Shown piece by piece: positions 1 through 8,781 of a stretch of 64,000 nucleotides of DNA (position 1 is the first letter of the stretch; every line of letters begins with the position of its first letter). Made by a program: the position numbers and the translations under genes. The DNA comes from Streptomyces camelliae (lineage in GTDB: Bacteria > Actinomycetota > Actinomycetes > Streptomycetales > Streptomycetaceae). The stretch spans positions 5,580,001-5,644,000 of the forward strand of contig NZ_CP115300.1 of NCBI RefSeq assembly GCF_027625935.1, given 5' to 3'. The notes beneath the pieces are model-generated. The model did no database searches, was not told the DNA's origin, and saw only the letters and a program-made list of their open reading frames with translations.

Positions 1-1
1 C

Positions 2-985
2 ACGGTCGCCGAGGAGCTGCTGGCGACCTCGCTGCCGGAGGACCCGTACCTGCGCAGCCTGCTGCACGCGTACTTCCCGACGGCGCTGCGCGAGCGCTTC
101 ACCGAGGCGATCGACAACCACCCGCTGCGCCGCGAGATCACCACGACCGTGCTGGTCAACGACACGGTCAACACGGGCGGTACGACGTATCTGCACCGTC
201 TGCGCGAGGAGACCGGCGCCTCCCTGGAGGAGATCGTCCGGGCGCAGACCGCGGCCCGCGCGATCTTCTGCTCGGCACCGGTGTGGGACGCGGTGGAGGA
301 CCTGGACAACAAGGTCGACGCCGACGTCCAGACCCGGATCCGGCTGCACTCGCGCCGACTGGTCGAGCGCGGCACCCGCTGGCTGCTCAACAACCGGCCG
401 CAGCCGCTCCAGCTCGCCGAGACCGTCGAGTTCTTCGCCGAGCGCGTCGAGCGGGTCTGGCAGGAGCTGCCGAAGCTGCTGCGCGGCGCGGACCTGGAGT
501 GGTACCAGCACGTGTACGACGAGCTGTCCGCGGCCGGTGTCCCGGACGAGCTCGCCACGCGCGTGGCCGGGTTCTCCTCCGCCTTCCCGGCGCTCGACAT
601 CGTCTCGGTGGCCGACCGCACCGGCAAGGAGCCGCTCGACGTCGCCGAGGTCTACTACGACCTCGCCGACCGGCTGAACATCACCCAGCTGATGGACCGC
701 ATCATCGAGCTGCCCCGCGCCGACCGCTGGCAGTCCATGGCCCGCGCCTCCATCCGCGAGGACCTGTACGCGGCGCACTCGGCGCTCACCGCGGACGTCC
801 TCGCGGCCGGCAACGGCACGTCGACGCCCGAGCAGCGCTTCAAGGCGTGGGAGCAGAAGAACGCGCCCATCCTGAGCCGGGCGCGCACCACCCTGGAGGA
901 GATCCGCGGTTCGGAGACCTTCGACCTCGCCAACCTGTCGGTGGCGATGCGCACGATGCGGACGCTGCTGCGCACGCATTCGTAA
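2..985 (+). CDS. NAD-specific glutamate dehydrogenase (large, GDH2-type), 3' end only
   Basis: The frame is open from the first codon of the window (position 2), so this is the C-terminal ~327 residues of a much longer protein. The visible part contains VNDTVNTGGTTY, which resembles the C-terminal conserved region of the ~180 kDa NAD-dependent glutamate dehydrogenases of actinobacteria (Bac_GDH family). The remainder is helical and charged, as expected for their C-terminal extension. The family deaminates glutamate to 2-oxoglutarate with NAD in the cytoplasm. The GTG at 149 lies inside conserved sequence and is not a start. A strong hairpin follows the stop. The catalytic domain is outside the window. 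Confidence 0.85.
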   Translation, partial: TVAEELLATSLPEDPYLRSLLHAYFPTALRERFTEAIDNHPLRREITTTVLVNDTVNTGGTTYLHRLREETGASLEEIVRAQTAARAIFCSAPVWDAVEDLDNKVDADVQTRIRLHSRRLVERGTRWLLNNRPQPLQLAETVEFFAERVERVWQELPKLLRGADLEWYQHVYDELSAAGVPDELATRVAGFSSAFPALDIVSVADRTGKEPLDVAEVYYDLADRLNITQLMDRIIELPRADRWQSMARASIREDLYAAHSALTADVLAAGNGTSTPEQRFKAWEQKNAPILSRARTTLEEIRGSETFDLANLSVAMRTMRTLLRTHS

Positions 986-1011
986 GCCCGTGCGGCAGTG
1001 ACCGCACCGAT

Positions 1012-1043
1012 GACGCCCCGGGCACCCAGCGGCCCGGGGCGTC
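1012..1043 (+). terminator. Hairpin terminator after the glutamate dehydrogenase gene
   Basis: A 12-bp perfect GC-rich stem (1012-1023 with 1032-1043) around an 8-nt loop lies 27 nt past the stop codon. There is no U-tract, which is usual for Streptomyces terminators. Confidence 0.7.
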
Positions 1044-1050
1044 TCCCTGC

Positions 1051-1088
1051 TTGCCGACCCTCGGGGAACCTGGGCTAGGGTCGCAGGA
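1051..1088 (+). promoter_or_regulatory. Candidate leaderless promoter for the membrane protein gene
   Basis: TAGGGT (1076-1081) ends 6 nt before the ATG at 1088, and TTGCCG (1051-1056) lies 19 bp upstream of it. No Shine-Dalgarno sequence precedes the ATG. This geometry places transcription initiation at or next to the A of the start codon, as in leaderless Streptomyces mRNAs. Read by eye only. Confidence 0.4.
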
Positions 1089-2611
1089 TGCAAGCTGCAC
1101 CGTCTGACACCCAGCCCATGAGCCGGCCGGTGTCACCGCAGAACAACACCACCCGGCGGGCCGGCCGGGCGCTGCCGCAGGCCGCCGCCGTGCTCGTCGT
1201 GGTGTTGCTCCTCCTCGTGATCGTCCGGCTGCCGTGGGCGGGCGACCTCGGCATGCACGCGGCCACCGTCGAGCGGCTGCGCCACAACCTTCTGCATCCC
1301 GGCAATCCGCTGGTCGACGCGGACACGCCGAGCCCGTACTACTCGCCGTGGATGCTGGTGCTGGGCGTGGTCGCCAAGCTGACCGGCCTGTCGGTGTGGG
1401 TCGTGCTGCGCTTTGCCGCGGTCGTCGGACTGGGGCTGCTGATCACGGGGGTGTGGCGGTACGTCCGTACCCTCAGCGCCCATCGCGCGGCGCCCGCCCT
1501 CGCGCTGCTCAGCCTGGTCTTCCTCTGGGGCCCGGTGCTGTTCAACTGGTCCGGCTTCGTGGGCCTGAACTCCCTCGCGCTGACGGTGGCGTACCCCAGC
1601 GTGTTCGCGCTCGGTCTCACCTTCCACTTCTGGGCGTGGCTCACGCGCGCGATGCGTGAGCCCGAGCCGGCTTCGTGGGGGCGCTGGGCGGCGCTGGGCC
1701 TGCTGTGGGGGCTGATCCTGCTCTGCCACCAGTTCACCGGCGTCGTGGCGTCCCTGGGGGCGCTGGCGATGGTGATCGCGGCGCGGCCGGGCCGTGCGGT
1801 GCTGCTGCGGCTGGGTGCCGCGCTGGCGCTGGGCATGCTGCTGCTGGGCCTGTGGCCGTACTACGACTTCTTCTCGCTGTTCTCCGCGGGCGGGAACCTG
1901 GAGGCCATACACAAGCCGCTGTACGAGAACCTGGCCGAGCGCTTCGGGTTCGTCCTGCTGGGCGTCGCCGCGCTGGGCTTGCGCCTGCGCCGGGACCGCT
2001 GGGACCCGCTGGTGCTGTTCTTCGTCCTGGGCGCGCTGATGTTCGCCGCGGGCGGTCTGAGCGGCCACTACTCCTGGGGCCGCGCCATGCCCGCCGCGCT
2101 GATCCCGGCCCAGCTCGCTGCCGCGCTGGAGGCCGTGGCGGCGGGGCGGCGGGCAGTGCGGGCCGGCTGGGCGTGCGTGCTCGGCGTCGTGCTGGCCGCG
2201 GGGGCGTGGACGCAGGTCGGGACGCTCGGGTATGTGATCCCGAAGAGCGCGCTGCCGTCGGTCGTCGCGGACAAGTACCACACGCCGTGGGTGGGCTACC
2301 ACTGGATCACGCCCTGGGTGAAGTACGGCGACGTGGTGATGGCCAGGACGACCCCGGCGCGGCAGATCCCGGCCTACGGGCCGTACACCGTGGCCCCCGG
2401 GTATCCGGACTTCTTCCTGAAGGACGAGAAGAGCCGGAACGCGGCGGTGGACCGGTACTTCGCCGCCGGGACGTCCGCTGCCGAGCGGCAGGGGATTGCG
2501 CGGGAGTACGGGGTGCGGTGGGTCGTGGGACCGAAGCGGCTGGCCGGCCCGGGTCTGCAGAAGGTGACCACGGGCCCGGCCCACCAGGTCCTGTTCCGCG
2601 TGGTGCGCTGA
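1088..2611 (+). CDS. Polytopic integral membrane protein, probable GT-C-like glycosyltransferase
   Basis: 507 residues with a basic N-terminus, a first membrane helix at about residues 27-48 and roughly ten further hydrophobic segments up to about residue 380, then a soluble C-terminal domain of ~130 residues. A long extracytoplasmic loop after the first helix contains acidic residues (GDLGMHA, VDADTPSPYYS), the general arrangement of GT-C polyprenyl-phosphate-sugar transferases, but no family signature is certain. Its position beside a cell-wall polysaccharide locus supports a role in envelope glycan assembly. The ATG at 1088 is chosen because of the leaderless promoter; an alternative ATG lies at 1118. 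It converges on the glycosyltransferase gene across a 20-bp-stem terminator. Confidence 0.65.
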   Translation: MQAAPSDTQPMSRPVSPQNNTTRRAGRALPQAAAVLVVVLLLLVIVRLPWAGDLGMHAATVERLRHNLLHPGNPLVDADTPSPYYSPWMLVLGVVAKLTGLSVWVVLRFAAVVGLGLLITGVWRYVRTLSAHRAAPALALLSLVFLWGPVLFNWSGFVGLNSLALTVAYPSVFALGLTFHFWAWLTRAMREPEPASWGRWAALGLLWGLILLCHQFTGVVASLGALAMVIAARPGRAVLLRLGAALALGMLLLGLWPYYDFFSLFSAGGNLEAIHKPLYENLAERFGFVLLGVAALGLRLRRDRWDPLVLFFVLGALMFAAGGLSGHYSWGRAMPAALIPAQLAAALEAVAAGRRAVRAGWACVLGVVLAAGAWTQVGTLGYVIPKSALPSVVADKYHTPWVGYHWITPWVKYGDVVMARTTPARQIPAYGPYTVAPGYPDFFLKDEKSRNAAVDRYFAAGTSAAERQGIAREYGVRWVVGPKRLAGPGLQKVTTGPAHQVLFRVVR

Positions 2612-2627
2612 GCCACGTACGTCTGAA

Positions 2628-2670
2628 TGCCGGAAGGGGCGCGGGGAAGTTCCCCGCGCCCCTTCCGGCA
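2628..2670. terminator. Bidirectional terminator between convergent genes
   Basis: A perfect 20-bp inverted repeat (2628-2647 with 2651-2670) with a 3-nt loop fills the gap between the convergent stops at 2611 and 2688. Its symmetry lets it serve both strands. Confidence 0.85.
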
Positions 2671-2687
2671 CATCCGGCGCTAAGACG

Positions 2688-4367
2688 TCACCGCAGCACG
2701 CTCGACAGCAGCTTCGCCGCCTTGCGGATCTTCGGGCGGTCGACCTTCTGGACGACCGGGCGGATCACCTTGGCCGTGACCCCCACCGGGCGCCAGCGGA
2801 TCTGCAGGCGGCCGGGGTTGCGGCCCTCCGGCTCTATCGTCACGTCGTGCGGGGTCGCGCCGGAGCGGTAGTCCACGCGGGCCGTCATCGTCGGGAAGTC
2901 CAACGGGGCCAGCAGGATGCCCGAGTGGGCCAGGCCCTGCTGCTGGAGGCGGATCTGGGGGTGCCGCAGGCCCTCGAAGCCCTGGAGGGGGAGCGGGGCG
3001 GCCGACAGATCCAGGCGGACCGTGCCCTCGAAGAGACCCGGGCTGACCGGGTCCAGACGGAACGGCACCGTCATCCTCTTGTTGCCGGGGGACAGCAGGA
3101 GGCTCGCGCGCTGCGGGCCCACCGGCAGGCGCAGGCCCGGGTCGTACGTGCGGATCGACAGGGTCAGAGTCGCGCCCTTGCCCCGCTCCAGCCCCGTGAT
3201 CTCGTGCCGGAACTGTGCGCTCGGGAACGGCCGCGTGTCCAGCTCCAGGTCGGACAGGTCCAGTTCACGGCGGGCGCGGTCGGAGGAGGGGACCTCGGCG
3301 CCCCAGTAGGGAACGCCCGACGCGTCGGCCGTCACCTGGCGCGGTGCCACGCCGTTGCCGAGATCGCGCGCCGCGAGCTGGGCGTCGGCCAGGCGGCCGT
3401 CCCGCAGCAGCTCCAGCACGATCCGCTCCGGGCGCGGCAGCCGGGTGTACGCGCCGTCGGCCAGCGTCTCCAGGTACGGGTTCATGATCTCGGCGAAGGA
3501 GCGGATCCACTCCTCGTCGCGGTAGGGCAGGTCGCCGGCGTACAGGCTGAAGTCGTGCTTGAGGAACTTGAAGTCCTTGTCCTCGCGCAGCCCGGCGTGC
3601 TCGCTCCCCGCCAGGAAGTCGTCGATCATCCGGTGCACACGGATGCGGTCCTCGACATTGGAGATCTTGTGCCGCTGGTTGGAGATCGTGGCCGTGTCCG
3701 CGTCCGCGAACGGCTCGATGTACCAGAGGTACACCGGGTCCGGGATGATCGTGAACGCCTTCGCCAGACAGTACGACTGGATCGAGAACAGCTGGTCCTC
3801 GTAGTGGACCCCCTCCGGGAAGCGGAGGTTGTGGCGGTTCAGGAAGTCGGCGGTGTACATCCTGTTCGTCGACAGCGGCCAGAACAGCAGGTCCGGCTCC
3901 GACTCGATGTTCTCCACCGTGCGCCGCTCGGCGAACAGATGCGGCATCCAGGTGGTGCGGCGGCCGGTGTCCACCCGGAGGCGCTGGCAGGTGCCCATGG
4001 TGAAGTCCACCTCGCGCTCGCGGTGCGCGGCGAGCAGCACCTCCACCGCGTTGGCCGGGAGTTCGTCGTCGCTGTCGAGGAACATCAGATACGGCGCCCG
4101 GGCGATCTCGATGGCCCGGTTGCGCGGAGCGCTGCAGCCGCCGCTGTTCTCCGGCAGGCGGAGGTAGCGGATGCGCGCGTCCTGCGCCTCCAGCCGGCGC
4201 GCCACGGTGGGCGTGTCGTCGGTGGAGTGGTCGTCGCTGATGATGATCTCGATGTTCGCGTGCGTCTGCGCGCGCAGCGACTCCACGGCCCGGGGCAGGC
4301 GCTCCGCGTCGTTGAAGACGATGACCGTGACCGTGACGTCAGGGGTCGAGGTCGAGGTCGTGGTCAT
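2688..4367 (-). CDS. GT2-family glycosyltransferase with C-terminal beta domain (TarS/TarP-like)
   Basis: 559 residues. Residues ~10-240 form a GT-A fold: SDDHSTDDT near residue 45, ENSGGCSAPRN at 73-83, the metal-binding DSDDE at 98-102 and YED at 189-191. Residues ~330-540 are beta-rich. This layout matches enzymes that decorate wall teichoic acid with sugars (TarS/TarP type), so transfer of a nucleotide-activated sugar to a wall polymer in the cytoplasm is the likely job. The acceptor and sugar are inferred. Its ATG overlaps the stop of the upstream tagF-like gene by four bases (ATGA), indicating translational coupling. It is a paralogue of the product of 11499-13220, which has the same ENSGGC and DSDD motifs. 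Confidence 0.8.
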   Translation of the reverse strand: MTTTSTSTPDVTVTVIVFNDAERLPRAVESLRAQTHANIEIIISDDHSTDDTPTVARRLEAQDARIRYLRLPENSGGCSAPRNRAIEIARAPYLMFLDSDDELPANAVEVLLAAHREREVDFTMGTCQRLRVDTGRRTTWMPHLFAERRTVENIESEPDLLFWPLSTNRMYTADFLNRHNLRFPEGVHYEDQLFSIQSYCLAKAFTIIPDPVYLWYIEPFADADTATISNQRHKISNVEDRIRVHRMIDDFLAGSEHAGLREDKDFKFLKHDFSLYAGDLPYRDEEWIRSFAEIMNPYLETLADGAYTRLPRPERIVLELLRDGRLADAQLAARDLGNGVAPRQVTADASGVPYWGAEVPSSDRARRELDLSDLELDTRPFPSAQFRHEITGLERGKGATLTLSIRTYDPGLRLPVGPQRASLLLSPGNKRMTVPFRLDPVSPGLFEGTVRLDLSAAPLPLQGFEGLRHPQIRLQQQGLAHSGILLAPLDFPTMTARVDYRSGATPHDVTIEPEGRNPGRLQIRWRPVGVTAKVIRPVVQKVDRPKIRKAAKLLSSVLR

Positions 4368-6568
4368 GCCGAGGCCTCCTCGGGGGTCGGGGCGGGGGTG
4401 CGTTCCTCAAGCGGGAGCACCGGGGGCAGGGACTCCTCCGGCTCGCCCAGGAACACTCGGCGTACGACCCGTTCGGCGGCGCGTCCGTCGTCGTACTCGC
4501 AGAACCGGCGGCGGAACGCGGCCCGTGCCTTCGCCGCGCTCTCGTCGCGCCAGGCGCCGGAGACGAAGATCTCCGTCAGCTCCTCCTGGGTGCGCGCGAC
4601 CTGGCCGGGGTGCTCTTCCATCAGGTCGAAGTAGACGCCACGCGTGGTCCGGTACGTCTCCCAGTCGTCGGCGTAGACGACGATCGGGCGGTCCAGGTTG
4701 GCGTAGTCGAACATGATCGACGAGTAGTCCGTGACCAGCGCGTCGGCGGCCAGGCACAGCTCCTCGACGGGGTCGTAGGAGGAGACGTCGATGATCCGGC
4801 CGGAGCGGCGCAGGCCGGACAGGGGGGAGGCGGCGCCGCCGTAGAAGTAGTGGGCGCGTACCAGCAGGACCGTGTCCTCGCCGAGCCGGTCGGCGAGTTC
4901 GGCGAGGTCCAGGCGCGGGGTGAAGCCGGCCTCGTAGTCGCGGTGGGTCGGGGCGTACAGCACGGCCGTCTTGCCGGGGGCGATACCGAGGCGGCGGCGG
5001 GCGGCGCGCACGTCCTCGGCGGTGGCCGTGTAGAAGATGTCGTTGCGCGGGTAGCCGTAGTCCAGCGAGGTGTAGCGGGCCGGGTAGGCGCGCTCCCACA
5101 TGCGGGTCGAGTGGCTGTTGGCGCTGACGCTGTAGTCCCACTTGTCGATGCGGGCCAGCAGGGCGTTGAAGTCCAGGCCCTTGGCGGCGGCCGGGTGCTC
5201 CATCTGGTCCAGGCCCATGCGCTTGAGCGGGGTGCCGTGGTGGGTCGACAGGTGGATCGCGTCGGGGCGCTTGACCACCGCGTTGGGGAAGTTGACGTTG
5301 TTCACCAGGTACTTGGCGGTCGCCAGGGTCTCCCAGTAGCGGCGGGTGCCCGGGACGACGTAGTCGGTGCCGGGCGGCAGCAGCGCCGTGTTGTTCTTCG
5401 CCACCACCCACACCGGGTGGATGTGCGGGGCCAGCTCCGCCATCTTGGCGGCGATCGCGGCCGGGTTGCAGGCCACGCCGCGCTCCCAGTAGGCGGCGAA
5501 CACGGCCAGGTTCGGGTTGACCGGGCGGCTCAGGGCGCGCTGGTACTGCTGGTCGCGCAGCTTGGCGCCGAGCTCCTTCTTCCGCTCCTTCACGGCCTTC
5601 TTGGCGGCGCGGCGGGTGCGGTTGGCGGCCTGGAACGCGCGGTACTTGGTGTACGCGCCCTCCTCCAGCAGGGCGTGCCGTACGCCCTCCACGCCCGCGG
5701 GGCGCTCGTGGTTCTCGGGGCGCCAGCGGACCGCGGCGAGGGAGGCGCGGCGGAAGAACTCGCGCGCGACCGCGTCAGGCAGGTTCTCGCCGGCGAAGGT
5801 GCGCACCAGGTCGCGCATCATCAGGTCGTACAGCACCACGCGGGTGGCGCGGCGGTCCTTGGTGAGCGCGAGCAGCGACTCGTAGCGCTCGATGAGCGCG
5901 AAGCGGTCCTCGGGGGCGAGCGGCGGCAGGCTCTCGGGGCGCAGCTCGCGGTTCTCGTACGCCGCCTGGTTCAGGCAGGCGACGCGGCCGGCGTGCAGCA
6001 GGGTCGCGTGCGCGGCGTACGGCTCGTCGCCGGTGGTGAGCTGCTCCTCGTGCGCCCGCCAGAAGTCGGCGCGCAGCGCGCGGTTGCCGAGGATCGGGGT
6101 GAGGCGCACCAGGTCGGCGGCCTCGTTCAGGGGGAGGGCCTCGCGGCCGACGGCGGCGAGCAGGCGGCCGTCGCGGGAGGCGCGGGCGGCGGTCTGCCAG
6201 GTGGTGACGACGTGGTCGAAGAGGAGTACGTCGACAGGGGTGTCCGAGGCGTCGAGCTCGGCGGTGCGCTCGGCGATCTGACGCGGGGCGCCGGTCGGCA
6301 GGCCGTCCTTGGCGTGCACGAAGTGCAGCCAGCGGCCGGAGGCGCGGGCAGCGCCGGCCGCGCGGGCCTCGGCGTCGCCGGTGCCCTCCGGCAGGGGGAC
6401 GACGATCGTCTCGGGGGCGTGGCCCTCGGCCGTCTCCCGCGCCCAGTCGCCGACGGCGGCGACGACGATCTCGGCGTCGAGGAGGGGGTGGGCTTCCACG
6501 GAGTCCAGCAGCTCTGTCAGGTGCCCCTGTGCGTTCGGTCCGTAGACGATGACGCTGAGTTGGGGCAT
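4364..6568 (-). CDS. TagF-like CDP-glycerol glycerophosphotransferase with degenerate N-terminal GT domain
   Basis: 734 residues from the ATG at 6568, chosen because AAGGAGT sits 8 nt upstream; a longer frame would translate that Shine-Dalgarno sequence. Residues 350-710 are the glycerophosphotransferase domain: HHGTPLKR (443-450) holds the first catalytic-type His, APTHRD follows at 539-544, RAHYF (571-575) holds the second, and TDYSSIMFDY ends the core at 613-622. The family polymerises glycerol- or ribitol-phosphate chains of wall teichoic acid at the membrane. Residues 1-230 look like a GT2 domain, but the metal motif position reads VHAKDGL (84-90). From memory the S. coelicolor counterpart is SCO2997, reported to affect sporulation through wall teichoic acid. 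Confidence 0.82.
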   Translation of the reverse strand: MPQLSVIVYGPNAQGHLTELLDSVEAHPLLDAEIVVAAVGDWARETAEGHAPETIVVPLPEGTGDAEARAAGAARASGRWLHFVHAKDGLPTGAPRQIAERTAELDASDTPVDVLLFDHVVTTWQTAARASRDGRLLAAVGREALPLNEAADLVRLTPILGNRALRADFWRAHEEQLTTGDEPYAAHATLLHAGRVACLNQAAYENRELRPESLPPLAPEDRFALIERYESLLALTKDRRATRVVLYDLMMRDLVRTFAGENLPDAVAREFFRRASLAAVRWRPENHERPAGVEGVRHALLEEGAYTKYRAFQAANRTRRAAKKAVKERKKELGAKLRDQQYQRALSRPVNPNLAVFAAYWERGVACNPAAIAAKMAELAPHIHPVWVVAKNNTALLPPGTDYVVPGTRRYWETLATAKYLVNNVNFPNAVVKRPDAIHLSTHHGTPLKRMGLDQMEHPAAAKGLDFNALLARIDKWDYSVSANSHSTRMWERAYPARYTSLDYGYPRNDIFYTATAEDVRAARRRLGIAPGKTAVLYAPTHRDYEAGFTPRLDLAELADRLGEDTVLLVRAHYFYGGAASPLSGLRRSGRIIDVSSYDPVEELCLAADALVTDYSSIMFDYANLDRPIVVYADDWETYRTTRGVYFDLMEEHPGQVARTQEELTEIFVSGAWRDESAAKARAAFRRRFCEYDDGRAAERVVRRVFLGEPEESLPPVLPLEERTPAPTPEEASA

Positions 6569-6785
6569 CGCAGAGGACTCCTTAAAGTTATTGGTGTGGC
6601 CACTCTTCATAACATATGTTCACTCAGTGGACGAAAGCGATCATGCCACGTGGAGCAAGAGATGGCCCTAGGCAGGAAGACGAACTTCCGTGGCCTGGGG
6701 TTTCTTCCCGCGTAACTTTCCGGCCGCCTTCTTACCGGCGTTTCTTGCGTTGCGCTTACTGTATCGACCCGGCGAAGGGGGCCCT

Positions 6786-7670
6786 TCAGGCCGCCTTCTT
6801 CTTGTCGCCGGTGAAGGCCTCGTACTCCTTCATGACGTCCTCGGTCGGCCCGTCCATGCGCAGCTCGCCGCGCTCCAGCCAGATGGTCCGCTCGCAGGTG
6901 TCGCGGATCGACTTGTTGTTGTGGCTGACCAGGAAGACGGTGCCCGCCTTCTCGCGCAGCTCGCGGATCCGCTCCTCGGAGCGCATCTGGAACCTGCGGT
7001 CGCCGGTGGCCAGGGCCTCGTCGATCAGCAGGACGTCGTGGTCCTTCGCGGCGGCGATGGAGAAGCGCAGCCGGGCGGCCATGCCGGAGGAGTACGTCCG
7101 CATCGGAAGGGTGATGAAGTCACCCTTCTCGTTGATTCCGGAGAAGTCGACGATGTCCTGATAACGCTCCCTCACCTCCTCGCGGGACATGCCCATGGCG
7201 AGGCCGCCGAGCCAGACGTTGCGCTCGCCGGTGAGGTCGTTCATCAGGGCCGCGTTGACGCCGAGCAGGGAGGGCTGGCCGTTGGTGTAGATGTGACCGT
7301 TCTCCACCGGGAGCACGCCGGCGATCGCCTTGAGCAGGGTCGACTTGCCGGAGCCGTTGGTGCCGATCAGGCCGACCGCCTCGCCCTTGTAGGCGACGAA
7401 CGAGACCTTCTTCACTGCGTGCACCCGGCGCACGCCCGCCGCCTTCTCGGCCTGCTTGCGGCGCAGGATGCGGTTGAGGGCGGCGGTGGCGGAGCCGCGG
7501 CCGGAGCCGGTGCCGTGGACGCGGTACACGATGTCGACGTTGTCGACGACGATGGTGGGGATCTTCTCGCCGCTCGCGAGGCGCTCGCGCCGCTCACGCA
7601 TCAGGCGTTCGTCGGCGGTCTCTTCGACGGTCTCGGAGATCTCGGGGTTCTCGGGAGTCTGCTCAGCCAC
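6786..7670 (-). CDS. ABC transporter ATP-binding subunit, teichoic-acid/polysaccharide export (TagH/Wzt type)
   Basis: 294 residues. Walker A GTNGSGKS at 103-110, a modified signature SSGM at 194-197 in place of LSGG, and Walker B LLIDEA at 214-219 followed by the short C-terminus typical of TagH. The relaxed signature and the ~80-residue N-terminal extension are both usual in polymer exporters of this class. It would power flipping of the completed undecaprenyl-linked polymer across the membrane together with the permease encoded just upstream. It overlaps that permease gene by eight bases. A 217-bp gap separates its stop from the downstream tagF-like ATG at 6568; I saw no clear gene there, and it probably holds a promoter for the downstream pair. 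Confidence 0.88.
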   Translation of the reverse strand: MAEQTPENPEISETVEETADERLMRERRERLASGEKIPTIVVDNVDIVYRVHGTGSGRGSATAALNRILRRKQAEKAAGVRRVHAVKKVSFVAYKGEAVGLIGTNGSGKSTLLKAIAGVLPVENGHIYTNGQPSLLGVNAALMNDLTGERNVWLGGLAMGMSREEVRERYQDIVDFSGINEKGDFITLPMRTYSSGMAARLRFSIAAAKDHDVLLIDEALATGDRRFQMRSEERIRELREKAGTVFLVSHNNKSIRDTCERTIWLERGELRMDGPTEDVMKEYEAFTGDKKKAA

Positions 7671-8574
7671 GGCCGTACTTCTCCTCTGCCTTCCAGAAGT
7701 AGATGAAGCCGCCGATGCCGACGACCAGGGCCCAGCCGATCGCCGTGGGCCACACGTGCGGGGGCAGCTGCTTGGCGTGGAAGCTCTTGATCAGAGCGAA
7801 CCGCATGAGGTCGATGTAGACGGCGGCCGGGTTGGTCTCCAGCAGGACCGTGACGATGTGCGGCAGGTGGTCCTTCTTGGTGAGGCTGTGGATGCTCCAC
7901 ATCACACCGGACACGTACATCCAGGTGCGCAGCACGAACGGCATCAGCTGGGCGATGTCCGGGGTCTTGGCGCCCATCCGCGCCATGATCAGCGACATTC
8001 CCGCGTTGAACACGAACTGCAGGACCAGCGCGGGGATCACCAGCAGCCAGGAGAAGGAGATCGGCACGCCCAGGCTGAGCAGGATGACGACCAGTGCGGC
8101 CATCGAGAACAGCAGCTGCTGGAGCTGCTGGATGCAGAAGGAGATCGGCAGGGCGGCGCGCGGGAAGTGCAGGGCGCGGACCAGACCGAGGTTGCCGGAG
8201 ATCGCCCGGGTGCCGACCTGGATCGAGCTCTGCGTGAACGTCCAGACGAACACGCCCGTGACCAGGAACGGGATGTAGTCCGGGACGCCCTTCTTGGTGC
8301 CGAGCAGGACACCGAAGATGAAGTAGTAGACCGCCGCGTTCAGCAGCGGGGTCATGACCTGCCAGATCTGGCCGAGCTTCGCCTCGCTGTACTGCGCGGT
8401 CAGCTTGGCGGTGGCGAAGGCGGTGATGAAGTGACGCCGGGCCCACAGCTGGCGGACGTACTGGGGCAGGGTCGGGCGGGCACCGCTGACCGACAGGCCG
8501 TGTCGGGCGGCCAGCGCCGAGAGATCGTCGTCCGGGACCTGGGTGGGGGGCGGTGTGTGGAGGACCTGGCTCAC
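7663..8574 (-). CDS. ABC-2 type permease for wall polymer export (TagG type)
   Basis: 303 residues from a GTG start. A ~60-residue cytoplasmic N-terminus precedes six hydrophobic segments with the ABC-2 signature layout. Conserved family-like stretches include QLWARRHFI, KLGQIWQVM and the final helix ending in WKAEEKYGRG. It forms the membrane channel for the polymer exporter with the ATPase encoded downstream, and the 8-bp overlap implies coupled translation. It is transcribed divergently from a TetR gene, so the 206-bp gap at 8575-8780 should carry the promoters for both. Confidence 0.87.
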   Translation of the reverse strand: MSQVLHTPPPTQVPDDDLSALAARHGLSVSGARPTLPQYVRQLWARRHFITAFATAKLTAQYSEAKLGQIWQVMTPLLNAAVYYFIFGVLLGTKKGVPDYIPFLVTGVFVWTFTQSSIQVGTRAISGNLGLVRALHFPRAALPISFCIQQLQQLLFSMAALVVILLSLGVPISFSWLLVIPALVLQFVFNAGMSLIMARMGAKTPDIAQLMPFVLRTWMYVSGVMWSIHSLTKKDHLPHIVTVLLETNPAAVYIDLMRFALIKSFHAKQLPPHVWPTAIGWALVVGIGGFIYFWKAEEKYGRG

Positions 8575-8767
8575 ATCCGCTGCTTTCGCTCGGGGGAGGG
8601 GGGATGCCGCGTCCGGCTGGCCGCCGGGGCCGCGTCGAGTTCAGCCGTCCGACGTTTTCCTTACGCTTCTCTTCACGTTCTCTTACGTCGAGACGGAACC
8701 GTATCGTCGCAACGGTGAGAGTAGAACCAATCGACGTCGGAACGCAACCGTTTCGTCGTCACGCACC

Positions 8768-8781
8768 TATGCTGTGAGACA
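8768..8781 (+). promoter_or_regulatory. Candidate leaderless -10 box of the TetR gene
   Basis: TATGCT (8768-8773) ends 7 nt before the ATG at 8781, and no Shine-Dalgarno sequence is present. The upstream stretch carries repeated CGCAAC-G motifs (around 8708 and 8743) that could be regulator-binding half-sites. Confidence 0.35.

Noticed and set aside
6569..6610. A 14-residue N-terminal extension of the first TagF-like protein
   Set aside because: The extension encodes the AAGGAGT ribosome-binding site of the ATG at 6568.
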